Source: Struthio camelus (lineage: Eukaryota > Chordata > Aves > Struthioniformes > Struthionidae). Taken from it: 64,000 nucleotides of DNA. This document shows, one piece after another, positions 1-10,530 of the stretch (positions are counted from its first letter, which is position 1; every line of letters begins with the position of its first letter). The translations under genes and the position numbers were made by a program. Location: the NCBI RefSeq assembly GCF_040807025.1, contig NC_090942.1:76179987-76243986 (forward strand), given 5' to 3'. Under the pieces are notes generated by a model that was given only the letters and a program-made list of their open reading frames with translations, searched no databases and had not been told where the DNA came from.

Positions 1-555
1 GTGTGTAATGCTGGGGCAGCACTGAGGTCTCAGAAAGCGCTGTTGCCTGTTCTCTATGGTGACAGGTTTCCCCGGAAGAAACGACCTGCTTTGCTGCCAA
101 GAATAGCATGATTGTTGTCATATCTTAATGACTTATTTGGAAGATCAACAAAATACAGGGCCAACAATGAAGTGGTGAAGGAGTAAGAAATAAAAAGGTT
201 TTAAAACAGAGCCAGGTGGAAAGTGGTAAAAGGTTTTCCAGTGACTGTTGAAAATTGTTTTAATGACATAGTTGTCTAAAAAGACAATTTTAATCATCCT
301 TTCAGCTAAGATGGTACAGTGGATTTTAAATTTCAGGTGACATATGCGGAATGGTCCAAAAAAGACTGGAACTTTGCAAATAATTTCTTAGCTGAACTGG
401 TCACTTTTAATCAATTTGCTTTCGAAATGTTGGAACGAATGTATACATCATTCTTTTGGAACTTAAGTGGAGATCAAAGAAAATAAATGTTCTGTTCACA
501 CAAAACATGATTTCAGTGTTTATACAACATGAATGCTACAGAAATTTGAAATATT
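1..555. other. 3' flank / 3' UTR of SPX
   Basis: No coding exon is seen here. The stretch lies downstream of the minus-strand SPX stop codon and should contain its 3' UTR. On the minus strand, ATTAAA hexamers occur at 411-406, 294-289 and 264-259; the first lies about 145 bases past the stop and is the most plausible poly(A) signal. No minus-strand AATAAA was found. Nothing else is recognisable. Confidence 0.4.
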
Positions 556-614
556 TCACCAGTTTGATAGATTATCTGTCAAGTATCCAGGGTGATCACT
601 GGTTTCTTCTTCAA
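556..614 (-). CDS. SPX: SPX terminal coding exon 6
   Basis: The exon has 59 bases after a TATCTTGCAG acceptor. The entering G gives V99, then an acidic stretch, and the frame ends ...NLSNW-TGA. Human and mouse spexin end in LLNW and LFNW, so the terminal NW and the phase fit support this as the last exon despite low similarity in between. Confidence 0.88.
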
Positions 615-3600
615 CTGCAAGATAAGATACAATGGGGAAAAATAAGCTGTAGAAAAAGGAAAGTTCATTCACCCAAAGTTCTCAGGAGATAGATAAGCCT
701 CAGGCACAGGCCTAGTGTAACGTGACTATTTAGCTGGGAGGTACAGGCATCTGTAGAAAGGATCATGCCTCGTCATTTTCAGTGTAGGAAGTTTTATGCT
801 TGCTGAAGGGCAGAGACACAAGCCATGTCCAGAGGCATATTTAAGTACAAGGCATAGATTTTTCATGGAGAGGAAAATAAAGTATTCATTTTTCACCTGG
901 ACATTTGCCTTAATTAAAAGTATTCTAAAATCACCTGAAAGTGGTCTTCCGAATGTACATGGCTTATCCATATTTGACTGTTTTGTCATGTCCTACTGCA
1001 GTGAAGGTAATGTTATTCCATGGAGTATTTTTCAAACAAGCTCCCTGTTTTGCTTGGCTCTCTCAGATATGTCACCTTTTTTCTTAAGAGGCTGATGCTG
1101 TCCGCTTCCTTCTTTGGAGTAGCAGCAGCAGGCAGGAAAATACCATTAACATTTATGAGTCATGAACTTCAGAGCATTTTTCTCTTCTTGTTAACACACA
1201 AATGACACTGGTTTATCTTTAGAACTGCTTATATATTTTGTCCAAAGCGTGACATTCTTTGTTAATTCTGCCATTCTCTCTCAGCTAAAATATCACTGAA
1301 TTTCTTGGTTAGCAGAGCGCTGCCTGGCCAGGGAAGAGATAACTGAGCGCAGAGTCCCAGCGTTATGTGAAGTACAGTGGAGATTTTAGAAAATGGAGAA
1401 GGCAGGAGTAGTTCCAGGACATCTGCACACATACCAGGTAAACTCTGTGAAGTGTTTCTCACACCCTGCTTCACTTCAGGAAAACTGTGTATGTTAGATA
1501 ACTAAGGGCAGGTGATATCCCAATGATGGGAAGATGTTTTTTTTCATACAGTGTTGGTCACATCAAGGGCAAGGAGGCAGTAACAGGTTTACCTTAAACA
1601 CTCATCTATGTGAAAGGTACAAAAGTACCTCATATTTTACTAGGATTTTACTTCATATTTGCTACCTCAAGTAAAGGCAGCTTTTTCCTCCTGTCGTGGT
1701 GAGAGTGGCTAAGAGGCTGAATAAAGAACTTACAGCCAAGATAAAAAGAAACCATGTAGTTTTCTTGTGAGCTTTTGTTTCTCCCTTGATCAAAGAGACA
1801 AGCAACATAACTTAGATAAACTTCTGCGCTTGCATAAGCCACCACAGCTGCCCCAGCACCCAGGGGCCAGAGCACAGCTCAGACTCTCCACAGCACGGTG
1901 TGGTGTACCCTCACCTTTGCAACTTCCCTGTTCCCAGCCACATTTCCAAACAGAGCAGACCTTAAGCAAAAAACAATCCTTGTAACTGAAGATATAAAAG
2001 GTAGAAAGGCATAGGAGTTGGAGAATGTAGTTCTAGGGTCTAAGCCTGGAGAGCTTTAGGTATGTAGTCAGAAGATGAGGTGTTCTGGATAATGGATCTG
2101 GAAGGAAACTCGTCTAGGGAATGAACTATAGCAGGGTAAGGGAGGTGGGGAACATGAGACAGGGGTCCCTGCCCAAGGGAGTGCAACAAGTGTGGGGGAA
2201 CACCGGTCTTTTAGGTCTAATGCAGGAGGTGGGTCTTGTTGGAGAAGGCTGTGGAAAGGAGGCATATATTTTGAGCTTCTGATCTGAGAAGCTGAAATAT
2301 GTAGCAGGAGCATGGAAAAGCAGGTAGCGAGGAGACAGAGATGGGAGGGTTTGACAAGATCTCTGGGAAGTTGGGAAACAGATAACAAATTACTGGATTT
2401 TTCAGAATACTTTAGGGCTCTTCCTCTAAATCTTGTTGGGATCCCCTCTCAGCTGTGCCAGCAACAGAGTTCTCAGGAAACAGACATGAAGCTCACAGCT
2501 CCTGTGCCGGTGCTTTTTAGGACTCTTTTACGCCCTTCTACCAGGGTAAAAGACCCAACAGAGAAATGAAAATCTCATAAATAAATAATATTCTGTAGAA
2601 AATTGAGCTCCAATAGAGACGTTTTGTTTTGGGAAATTCAGTTCAAAATAAGGGTTCCCTTGAGTCTAAATCAATAAAAAGCTGAAAAGCAAATGAAAAG
2701 CAGAATATACAAAAGCTTGCTTACCATCAGTTCTCAGCTTCATGCTCTAGTTTGTCTAAATGTATGCTCTAGTACAATACAGTGGAATAACATCTGATTT
2801 TGAACTGGATCTTTCAGATTAAAGTATTAGCAAATGAAATAGTGATAAACCCCTTTTAAAAGGTCAGAGTAAAACAAACATGTATTTACCTTCTTCTTGT
2901 CCTTTCTGTAAGGAACTAAGAAATAGGGCTGCAGCTTCAGGAAGAGATAAAGGATTTGTGTTTTGGCTACGTGTTTCTAGAATCACAAAATCAGAGATAC
3001 ATAGTTTGTTCGTGTTTGACGGCATTTCTTCATTTTGCTCTTTGCTTTTTTGTCTTTACAACTAGAGACCCAAAGAGAGGAAAAAATATTGTTGTCTGCT
3101 TCACATTATAGCATTCACAGCTGAGAACCAGCCCAATAAAGGTCTAACACAAAAGAGATTACCTGTCTTTTTAAAGGGGGAGGGTATTTTTAAGTCCTTC
3201 ACAAAGTAGGAAGAACTTTTTTTTTAAATGTGTTTCTTATTTTGCTGTGAGGTGCCGTTTGCTACAGAAACATTGTCTAAAACTGATTAATGTAGTCTAC
3301 CTTTGTCATTTGTGATATCAGCATAATTAATAATTTGATTTTACTTTTTCCAGCAGAGAGAGAATTTCACAGGGATTGATGATAATCTCACTTACAGCCA
3401 GGTCAGTGTGCAACATCACTTCTTACATCAGTGAAGTCACACTGGTACACAAGAAAGAAAAATCAGACACACAGTCTTATCATCTGCTTTTTGGAATGAA
3501 GGAATAACAAAAGGGAGTTTAATTGTTTCTTTGAATATAATTAAAGCAAAAAAAAAAACTTTCAGTTTTCGTAAATTTCTCTGCTAATCCGAGGAAGGAT

Positions 3601-6335
3601 TGATGTGTTACGTACATGTGTGCATGTTCACTTACCAAGTTGCATTCTGTCATACAGATCCTTTCGCTGGCTCTCATCTGAGATGAATCGACGTCCCTCT
3701 ACAAATACAGTGGGAAAAGGATAAAAATAACCTCCAAACCTATATTAATTTCTACAGTCAGTACTTCTGAAAAACAAAGTTACAGCAGTTCTTATAGAAA
3801 CATAAAATGAGATGCATGTCTTCATCCTTTTGGGGACTTTCCAAATCAGCAATAGCCCATCCTGAACTGGAACAGCCCAAGGCATACTTTATTCCGTAGA
3901 ACTGGGGTTTCAGCATTTTTCATTCTCGTAATAACTTGCTATAACAGCTGTAGATATGGAGAAATTTACTCTCTTTTCCTTCCTCTTTCCTTTTCCTTGA
4001 CTGCTGTACAGTTAGGTTCCCCCTGTCTTTTTGCTGGTCTATAAATGAATAGCTTTTAAAGAGGTATATCTGTTTAAAAATGAAAAAGAGCTAAAAAAAA
4101 AAGTTATTTCCTGTGTATCAATAAGATTGATACACAGGTCAGTACAAAAGAAATACAGAGTATTCTTCATTGGAAGAATCAGACAATACAAAAAAGTGCC
4201 AAATTCTTTGCTGTTAGGAATAGAAATAATTTTATTTATGTCACTAGAATTTCTTCCAGTTACACTTATGGTTGTTTGGGCCCTAGATCTATTTTGTGTT
4301 GTTATTATTTTTATTTTTATTGTCTCCCTTTTATTTTTCTCTTGGGATTGTGAGCTTTATTTTTCATTTTTTTCATTTGAAGGAAGCTATTCTTTAAGCT
4401 TTTTACTGTTGCAATACATACCCCTGCCTGATCGCTTTTAATTTTGAAATAGCAATTTCCAATGAAATTAAAAAAATAGAAAATATTTCTGTTAAATTTT
4501 GTATTTTTGCCTCAGAGGACAAATCCTTTCTTTAGATCTAAATTTTATCTTTGTATTTAATGCTCCTTTAACTCTGCACTAACAATAGAAACTCAGAAGT
4601 TCATTTGCACAGCCTTAACACCACAATATTGGTAACCCTGACATCCAAGCTCTTCTTAGAAGTGATTGCTTGTGGTCTGAATATTAACTATAGTGCAAGA
4701 TGCTTGCAATGGGAACATGTGTTCTCCTTGCTTGAGGAGGTGTTTTAATAAAGCTTAGGTGAGAATGAGGAATGATAAATATATCTGGTGTACCTCAAAC
4801 CTCCTTTAAGATAATTTTGGATGAGGAAACTATTTTTTCCAATAGGTTTTACTTTAAACTCCAACTCTGTACATTTAAAGTACTTTTTATTTTGCTTTTC
4901 TTCTTCCAACAGTTGTTTTCTTCAATTTTATTTCTTTAAAAAATAATAATAAGACCAGCAATGCCACTATCTCAGAATCAAGAAGAAATAACAATTTGCA
5001 CGTCCCTTCAAGCCTCTGAACTTTACCACTGTAACATCCTCAGGCATTCTCTACTTGTGCGAAGCACAGCACATCAAGAATAATCTAGTGGTAGAGAATG
5101 TTCTCTCCTCACAACTGAAAGAGCGTAGGACTTACGTGCACCCTTTAAATAGAGCATAGCCTGAGGTGTCCAGTTTCTCCTTTGGAAATGATCCTTTATG
5201 CCAAAAAAGAAAAAAGACACGTTAACCATGCATGCCATTATTAACAACTACAAATACTTAAACGGCACCAACCTGTGAGATTCATGGATGCTGCACATGC
5301 AGTCTGAGCAAGCTGTTTACCTGAGGAGCACTCCAGGAGAAAGATATGAAGGATGCTGCAAGGAAGAGGGCCATCACAGATGCTGTCAGTTTACGCAGTC
5401 CCTGCACAAAACAAAGAAGCACAAGATACAGGAAAAACCTTTCAAATCTGTAGATCTTCTCAATTTCAAATCTAAATGTGAAGGTATTTCCAGCCCCTCC
5501 CTTCTCCCCATCTAGCTGCCAAAATTCTTCTAATTCAGTGGCTACTTCAGCTTCAGTTCACAGTTAGCTGATGGGAGGATGAATGTTAAATCAGAGCTAC
5601 TTTATTCACTTCATTCATACTTATTATAAAGCTTCCATATAGGTGAGAACTGTGGCTGAGACAAGCACTTTTTGTGCTCCTATTTACAAGGACACTAGAT
5701 CCTGCAGGAGTGAGCATAATGCACAGTCTTGGGGGAGGAGAGGATATAACATGTATCTTGATTTTACCAAAACATGAAGGATAGAGATGAGACAATAAGC
5801 AAATGTAAGAGACTTGCCATTTCAAGCAAGCAATGCACAAGAGCAGGTCACTATTTCCTGAGGAAAAGAAAGTTTTTAAACTTAGCATCCTATTTGCATC
5901 AACCGTGATTACACACGTCACGGGAGATGATTGTTAGATTCTTGGAGTTTGTTCACTGATGCAGCACATGCAAATGAATGCTTTGAGCTTGAATCCTCTG
6001 TGAACAAATTGCATCTCTCCTCCTTCACACAGATCATTTTGCTGTTCATGCATTGATAACTGTGATGGGCAACAAAGAGCATCTAACTACTATGATTCCC
6101 AGTGGTTTATTTCATCCTGTTTTTGAGAGCAGATTGTGCTATTAATTGTTTTTTTTTTTAATGCAGTGGTTTTGAGCATACTGAAAATAACTGTGTTTAC
6201 ATTTATCTCAGATTATTTTTAAATTAAAATTATTAAACCCCTCTGCAGGTCCTAAAATATCACACTCACGTCAAAAAGCATAAACTGCAAACTGAAATGT
6301 TTCCCATACATCAAAAGAGTCTCACTCACCTTCAT
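556..6335 (-). CDS. SPX: Spexin precursor (neuropeptide hormone), complete coding region, six exons
   Basis: This gene encodes the secreted precursor of spexin, an amidated 14-residue peptide of the galanin/kisspeptin-related family that acts on galanin receptors 2 and 3 and is implicated in feeding, metabolism and reproduction (family knowledge). Coding exons on the minus strand are 6335-6330, 5401-5321, 5193-5136, 3698-3636, 2976-2890 and 614-556. They join in phase to 117 residues; the human protein has 116. Visible features are a signal peptide (residues 1-26, hydrophobic MALFLAASF core, SWS-APQ cleavage region), dibasic R34-R35, the peptide NWTPQAMLYLKGAQ at 36-49, then G50-R51-R52 as amide donor and dibasic cleavage site. 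A C-terminal propeptide follows, starting FISDESQRKDL and ending LSNW. The T at position 3 and GAQ end identify SPX1 rather than SPX2 (NWGPQSMLYLKG type). All introns are GT/AG. I am very sure of the identity. Confidence 0.95.
2890..2976 (-). CDS. SPX: SPX coding exon 5 (propeptide)
   Basis: The exon has 87 bases, residues 70-98, between a TGATTCTAG acceptor and a GTAAATAC donor. It encodes the segment LSLPEAAALFLSSLQKGQEE, which corresponds to the conserved LPEAA...SLQK block of mammalian spexin. Confidence 0.92.
3636..3698 (-). CDS. SPX: SPX coding exon 4 (amidation site and propeptide)
   Basis: The exon has 63 bases. Its first two bases complete Gln49, followed by G-R-R (amide donor and dibasic cleavage) and FISDESQRKDLYDRMQL. 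Human spexin has QSRRKD here; this sequence has ESQRKD, so the internal dibasic RR is reduced to QR with RK kept. The donor is GTAAGTG. Confidence 0.94.
4110..4138. repeat. Perfect 12-bp inverted repeat (hairpin) in SPX intron 3
   Basis: Left arm CCTGTGTATCAA (4110-4121) and right arm TTGATACACAGG (4127-4138) are exact reverse complements around a 5-base loop. It lies between SPX coding exons 3 and 4. Its function is unknown. Confidence 0.7.
5136..5193 (-). CDS. SPX: SPX coding exon 3 (mature spexin peptide)
   Basis: The exon has 58 bases, residues 30-48 plus the first base (C) of codon 49. It encodes DHFQRR followed by NWTPQAMLYLKGA. The RR pair is the prohormone-convertase site. The donor GTAAGT splits the codon for the last residue of the mature peptide, Gln49. 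Confidence 0.95.
5321..5401 (-). CDS. SPX: SPX coding exon 2 (signal peptide)
   Basis: The exon has 81 bases in phase 0 (residues 3-29), between a pyrimidine-tract TGTGCAG acceptor and a GTAAACAG donor. It encodes the hydrophobic signal-peptide core and ends ...SWSAPQ, as mammalian spexins end this exon with APQ. Confidence 0.93.
6330..6335 (-). CDS. SPX: SPX coding exon 1 (Met-Lys)
   Basis: Only ATG AAG is coding, followed by a strong GTGAGTG donor. The phase joins exon 2 to give the MKGLR start shared with human spexin, which decides this start codon. The 5' UTR continues to higher coordinates, probably for some tens of bases. Confidence 0.88.
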
Positions 6336-6381
6336 ACTTAGTTCAGCTGCAAATCTGTAGTCTTCTTACTTGAGATCGAGT

Positions 6382-6422
6382 GTTATAAGATCTCCTAGTG
6401 GTTTGGGGGTCCCTTTTTAAAT
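6382..6422 (-). promoter_or_regulatory. SPX: Candidate SPX core promoter (two TATA-like elements)
   Basis: Reading the minus strand toward the SPX ATG, ATTTAAAAAG occurs at 6422-6413 and CTTATAAC at 6389-6382. They lie about 78 and 47 bases before the start codon. Either could place a start site that gives a short 5' UTR inside the same exon. No better upstream splice acceptor is evident for exon 1. Position and motif only; no transcript evidence. Confidence 0.35.
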
Positions 6423-9400
6423 CTTCAGAGCAAAGGTCCCCTCCCCTTCTGTGGCAGGGCGGAGGAGTCTGAAGGGATCTCTTGTCAGCCCCGTAGATGG
6501 AGAAGTAGAAGGTCTGATGACTCCTGAGGGAAACCTATGGTCTTGCAGGAAGTCAGAGGAGTGATTGAAAGGTGGACACATTTCGATATGCACCCCATTA
6601 GCCAGGTGAATACCTTCTGAATATATCAGCATCAACCCTGTGACTTTTCCCGGTGTGTCTGCAATACAACGTCACCTTCTTGCCAGATGATCAATAACCA
6701 CAGTCAGAAGCAGATATTAATATGGATGACGAGTTCTTACCTAGGATAATCAAACATATATCAGCTTATCATCCACTGTGAGAGCTGTATAAGTTAGTAA
6801 GTTACTCTCCAGACATAACATGCCAACATGAGAGAAAAAGGTGACTTAGCGTTCACTAGCTTGAGGTTACTCCTAGTACACTTTCAGAGGATGAAGTCTC
6901 CTTTGCTTCTCTGATAATCTTTTCCTGTAGTTTTCTTACATACAAGTAAAAATACAAAGCTGAATTAAAAAAATTACTAAGAGTCAGAAACACTTTGCTG
7001 TCTCAAGGATTAGTTGGAGTAAAAGCCCAGATCATGGCTTGAATAGGTCAAACAGTGGAGCAGTAAACAAAGGCAGGCAGGAAGCAGGAATCAGAGAAGC
7101 CATTTTCATAAGCTACTTCTAAGTGATTGTTGGATTCAGCACAGCTATGGATGGAGGTTTTGGTCCTCAGGCAACGGACCAATCATTCTCAATACCTAGC
7201 CTTACTGGTTCTGTATCTAGGGTTTTTATCTCCGTCCCGTCATTTTCTCCTTACTAAAATGGGAATGGGAAGCAAGAAACACAAACAGAGAGCCAGAAAT
7301 TTACTGATTAGAAGACTGACTAATAGAAAATTAACAGCAGCAGCCTCACAAGCAGGACCAGCCTGTGGTATAGTGAAAACACAACTCGGCACATAAGTGT
7401 GACAAACACGAGGAGTGTGCAGGTAAGCAGTGCTAAGGGTTGTTACAGGCTTTTCATCTGACATGATGTCTCTGTGGAGACCAGTTTGAAGCACACTGTT
7501 ACTGTGGATGCAGTTACTCTCCTGCTAATGGGGGGAAATTGCTCAGTTCTGTGCTGATGCCAGAGAAAATTGGTCATCCAACATACAAATTGGCATTAGC
7601 TCTGGCATGGATGCAAGGAATGAGAAGGCAGTATAGGTTTTGGCCTCACACACTCTCATTATGGTTGGGAGCTGCCGTTACCTCTGTCCTTTAAAAAGAT
7701 GGTGCCATGGTGCACCTTTAGCTACCAGAAGGGATTCTACTTGCATCTTCTTCAATGTGAGGTTTACATTTTCCCTGCCATTCTCCTTATTTTCTGACAG
7801 AACATCACGGTGTTTAACCCTCAGCCTTAGAAGGGGGTTACACGTTGCATCCAGGAGACATTGAACAAGCAGAGACTTACAAAAGATAAAGCTACTCACC
7901 TATTCCTTTTTGTGGTGACTTCAGAGTCTCTCTTTCTGCACAGACCACAGGGCGAGAATCAAAACCCACAAGTAAGTCTGTGAAAATTAGCCCCCTACCT
8001 TCAGTACTGCTCACTCTAAAGTATCTTGTCCTCACAATGGTTCTCTTTGTGATAAAACTACCAGATTGTGCTTGGCACTGAATATAGGCCCTGGGTCTCC
8101 TGCCACTGGCATAAGCCCCGAAACGGAATGAGATAAGTTAACACAAACTAAACGGTGAAGAGAATCAGCTCAGCCCCTCCTGCTGGAATTGGGGAGAAGG
8201 GGAGCAGGATGAGGAGCATGAAGAGAGGTTTGTGTTGTTACCACACTATCAGAAAAACAACCTCAGCTTTTCTTGACCAGTTTGCAAATAAAGTCTGAGT
8301 TGCTCTCAGCTGGTGTTACTGGGGTCCCACTCTCTCTTCCAAATCTAACTGAGTTGCCAGAGTCGCACTCTCATCTTTGTACAGACTGGGGCTTGTCTGA
8401 GGCTGCCCAGAGAACAGCAGGGAGCTGAACAGGATGCGTCAAAACCTGAACTGGCTTATTGTGGGATCAGGTGACTATTAGCACCAGGAAAATGCAGGGC
8501 CATGCAGCATCCTCTAGATTAACTAAAACTGTTTTACTCCTCAATCCTCAGCTGTCTCAACAGTCCAGAAGTTAGGTACCTAATTTCAGCTAGTATCAAG
8601 AGACAGGCTACATTGCCTAAACACGTCCCAGAGCACGTGAGACAACAACATGGGACTGTTAGTTATGACTTAGGGTCTGCAAGGGACCCAAGACCTTGTG
8701 GAGAAGCAGTTGGAGGGCAGGTAGGATCTCTAGGGCACCTAAACTGCAACTAGATGCTTATGTTTATGAACCAAATCACTCCTACATTCTCCCTCTCAGT
8801 CAAGGGAAACAAGACTTCAAAGACCACCCTCTGGTGCTGCAGTATCCAACTGTAAAAGGGAAGGACTAAATTCCCCTCTGGAGGTGTCTTTCTCTCTTCA
8901 TTGGCTACAGACAGAGCCTAGACAGCCAGCACTTCACAGACAGCACCACGTGAAATGAACATAATACCAAATCAAATTTCCAGTCGTCTAATATTAGGAA
9001 CTTCATAATCCTTACCCAAAAAGTAAGGAAATAAGGCAGAGACTAAAGAGGAAAGTCATTTCCTTAAATTCGCTGTGCCTTTGTGACTTAGGGCCTCTGT
9101 GTACTTTTATTGTGACCAGTGATTCTAAGTTGCTGCGGTATTTTAAAAAATATATATCCTAAATCACCTCCATGGAAATATATTAAGAAGTCTGTGTGGA
9201 AAACAAGGAATGGACTCCAGACTTGTCAGTCCTACTTTAGTGATTAAAATTTAAATGATATTTGTTCTCCCTTCATAGCTCATTCTTGCCATGATTCTAT
9301 AAAAGGTGATCACCTCATTCTTCCCAGAAATGTAGCCACTTCAAGGGTGCTGTATGGGACATGATTTCTTTGCAAACAGCATCAGGAGGTAACATTTTGG

Positions 9401-10125
9401 GTAGGGAAAGCATTTACTGAGGGTGTCTGCGTTCACTAAGTTCATGTGTATATGGGCATATATAAGCCTCCACCCCTGAAAAACGAAGTAGCCTATAATT
9501 GGGTTACGGATCATAACACACTAAAAGACTACAGCACTTCAGGTTGATGAAGTCTACATGAAATACTCAATGTCAGTTCTGCCATTTCTCAGCTGATTCA
9601 CAGAAATGAGGAAGCAGCTTTGGCATGTAATCAATACGCTAAGTGAGAGAAGTAGAGTGAAGCTCTCTGTAGCAGCAGGATCCCTTATTAGAAAGAACGT
9701 AACTTATGCTTATCTTTAAAGATGATCTAAAGGGCAGTGACTGCTTACCCTGACATTGTAAATGATAAAAGCCAGTTGCTATGACTGGAGTTCAGTGCTG
9801 AGGTGGGTGGAAGAGTTCTTTTGCGATGGAGCTTTACCTAGCAGGGTCAAACACACGTGGCTGACTTGCATCACGACTGTGCATTTTCCCCAATCTTTCC
9901 CTAAAAGCATAGGCTACAATCCCTGTGCCTAACTATTTTTAAACTGCTAGTAGTGATATCAGTGACCCGTTGCTTGCTTTTTGAGTAAATGGTGTAGCTG
10001 CTGTGTGTAGGTGGCCAGCAGATACGTCAGCAAATACGGTATTCTGACAGTGTCAGGGTATAAATCTCCTGTTACCATGACCATTGTCTCTTGTGCTTAT
10101 TCTCATTTCCTTTGTGCTTTCCTGC

Positions 10126-10215
10126 TAGTCTGTTAACTCTTTGGGAAATACATTCCACTTCTGCTTGTCATCTGAACAGCCTCTAACACAGAGTAATTCC
10201 GACCCAGGCTAATCA
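10126..10215 (+). repeat. Probable ancient L2/CR1-type LINE or SINE 3' end relic
   Basis: The stretch starts AGTCTGTTAACTCTTTGGG and goes on with a 'cagcctctaacacagagtaattcc' type segment. This resembles the amniote repeat 3' end 'agactgtaaactcttTGGGgcagg ... cagcacctagcacaatgg'. It is strongly decayed, and the family assignment is from memory of the consensus. Confidence 0.4.
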
Positions 10216-10371
10216 TAACATCTTAAAAGACTGAGAACTATCATGGCTAAGTCTGCAAAACAGGAAATTGTGAACAAAGAATATTGGGTTTAACTTGCAG
10301 TAAAGGAATTTAAGTTAGACAGGTCGGCAAGTTTTCTGAGTGTAAAACAGTGAAATATTAGATAGCTTGCC

Positions 10372-10530
10372 TTGGAAGGCTGTGGATCCATCATCGCTGA
10401 AAAGCTTGGAAAATAGATAGCCAAGCCCATTTTAGGACTAGCTGGCAAACTGATTCTGCCCAGGGACAGAGCAACGAACGAGATGACCTCTGAACAGCTT
10501 TTTTCAGCCCTGTTTTTATGTTCCTATGAT
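10372..10530 (+). repeat. Probable degenerate CR1 LINE 3' end
   Basis: In order it shows 'ggctgtggatccatcat' near the left, 'gagatgacctctgaa' in the middle and 'ttcctatgatctt' at the right. These are landmarks of CR1 3' ends ('ggctgtggatcaccatcc ... gatgacctctgaggtcc ... attctatgattctatg'). CR1 is the dominant LINE in birds and reptiles. Heavily mutated. Confidence 0.5.

Noticed and set aside
726-1095. Overlapping frames of 87 and 99 codons on opposite strands in the SPX last intron
   Set aside because: They are mutual shadows in unspliced intron sequence, with no similarity or codon signal.
2725-2746. A 22-base minus-strand segment with good splice sites that, joined after SPX exon 5, would end the frame as EHEAEN
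   Set aside because: The exon at 614-556 gives the expected family ending NW. The short segment would be at most an alternative end, and there is no evidence for it.
4127-4441. 104-codon plus-strand frame rich in Phe, Ile and Leu that looks like a membrane protein
   Set aside because: It lies in an AT-rich SPX intron. T-rich DNA gives hydrophobic translations by composition, and there is no splice or conservation support.
5136-5193. An alternative frame of the spexin exon reading SFPKEKLDTSGYALFKG
   Set aside because: It was considered first as an unknown gene, but frame 1 gives the exact spexin peptide and joins all neighbouring exons.
7897-7971. Splice-like micro-exons on both strands (plus 7944-7971; minus about 7943-7898)
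   Set aside because: Good-looking acceptor and donor pairs exist but are too short, unconserved and on opposing strands. They could be 5' UTR exons of IRAG2 or SPX, but nothing decides it.
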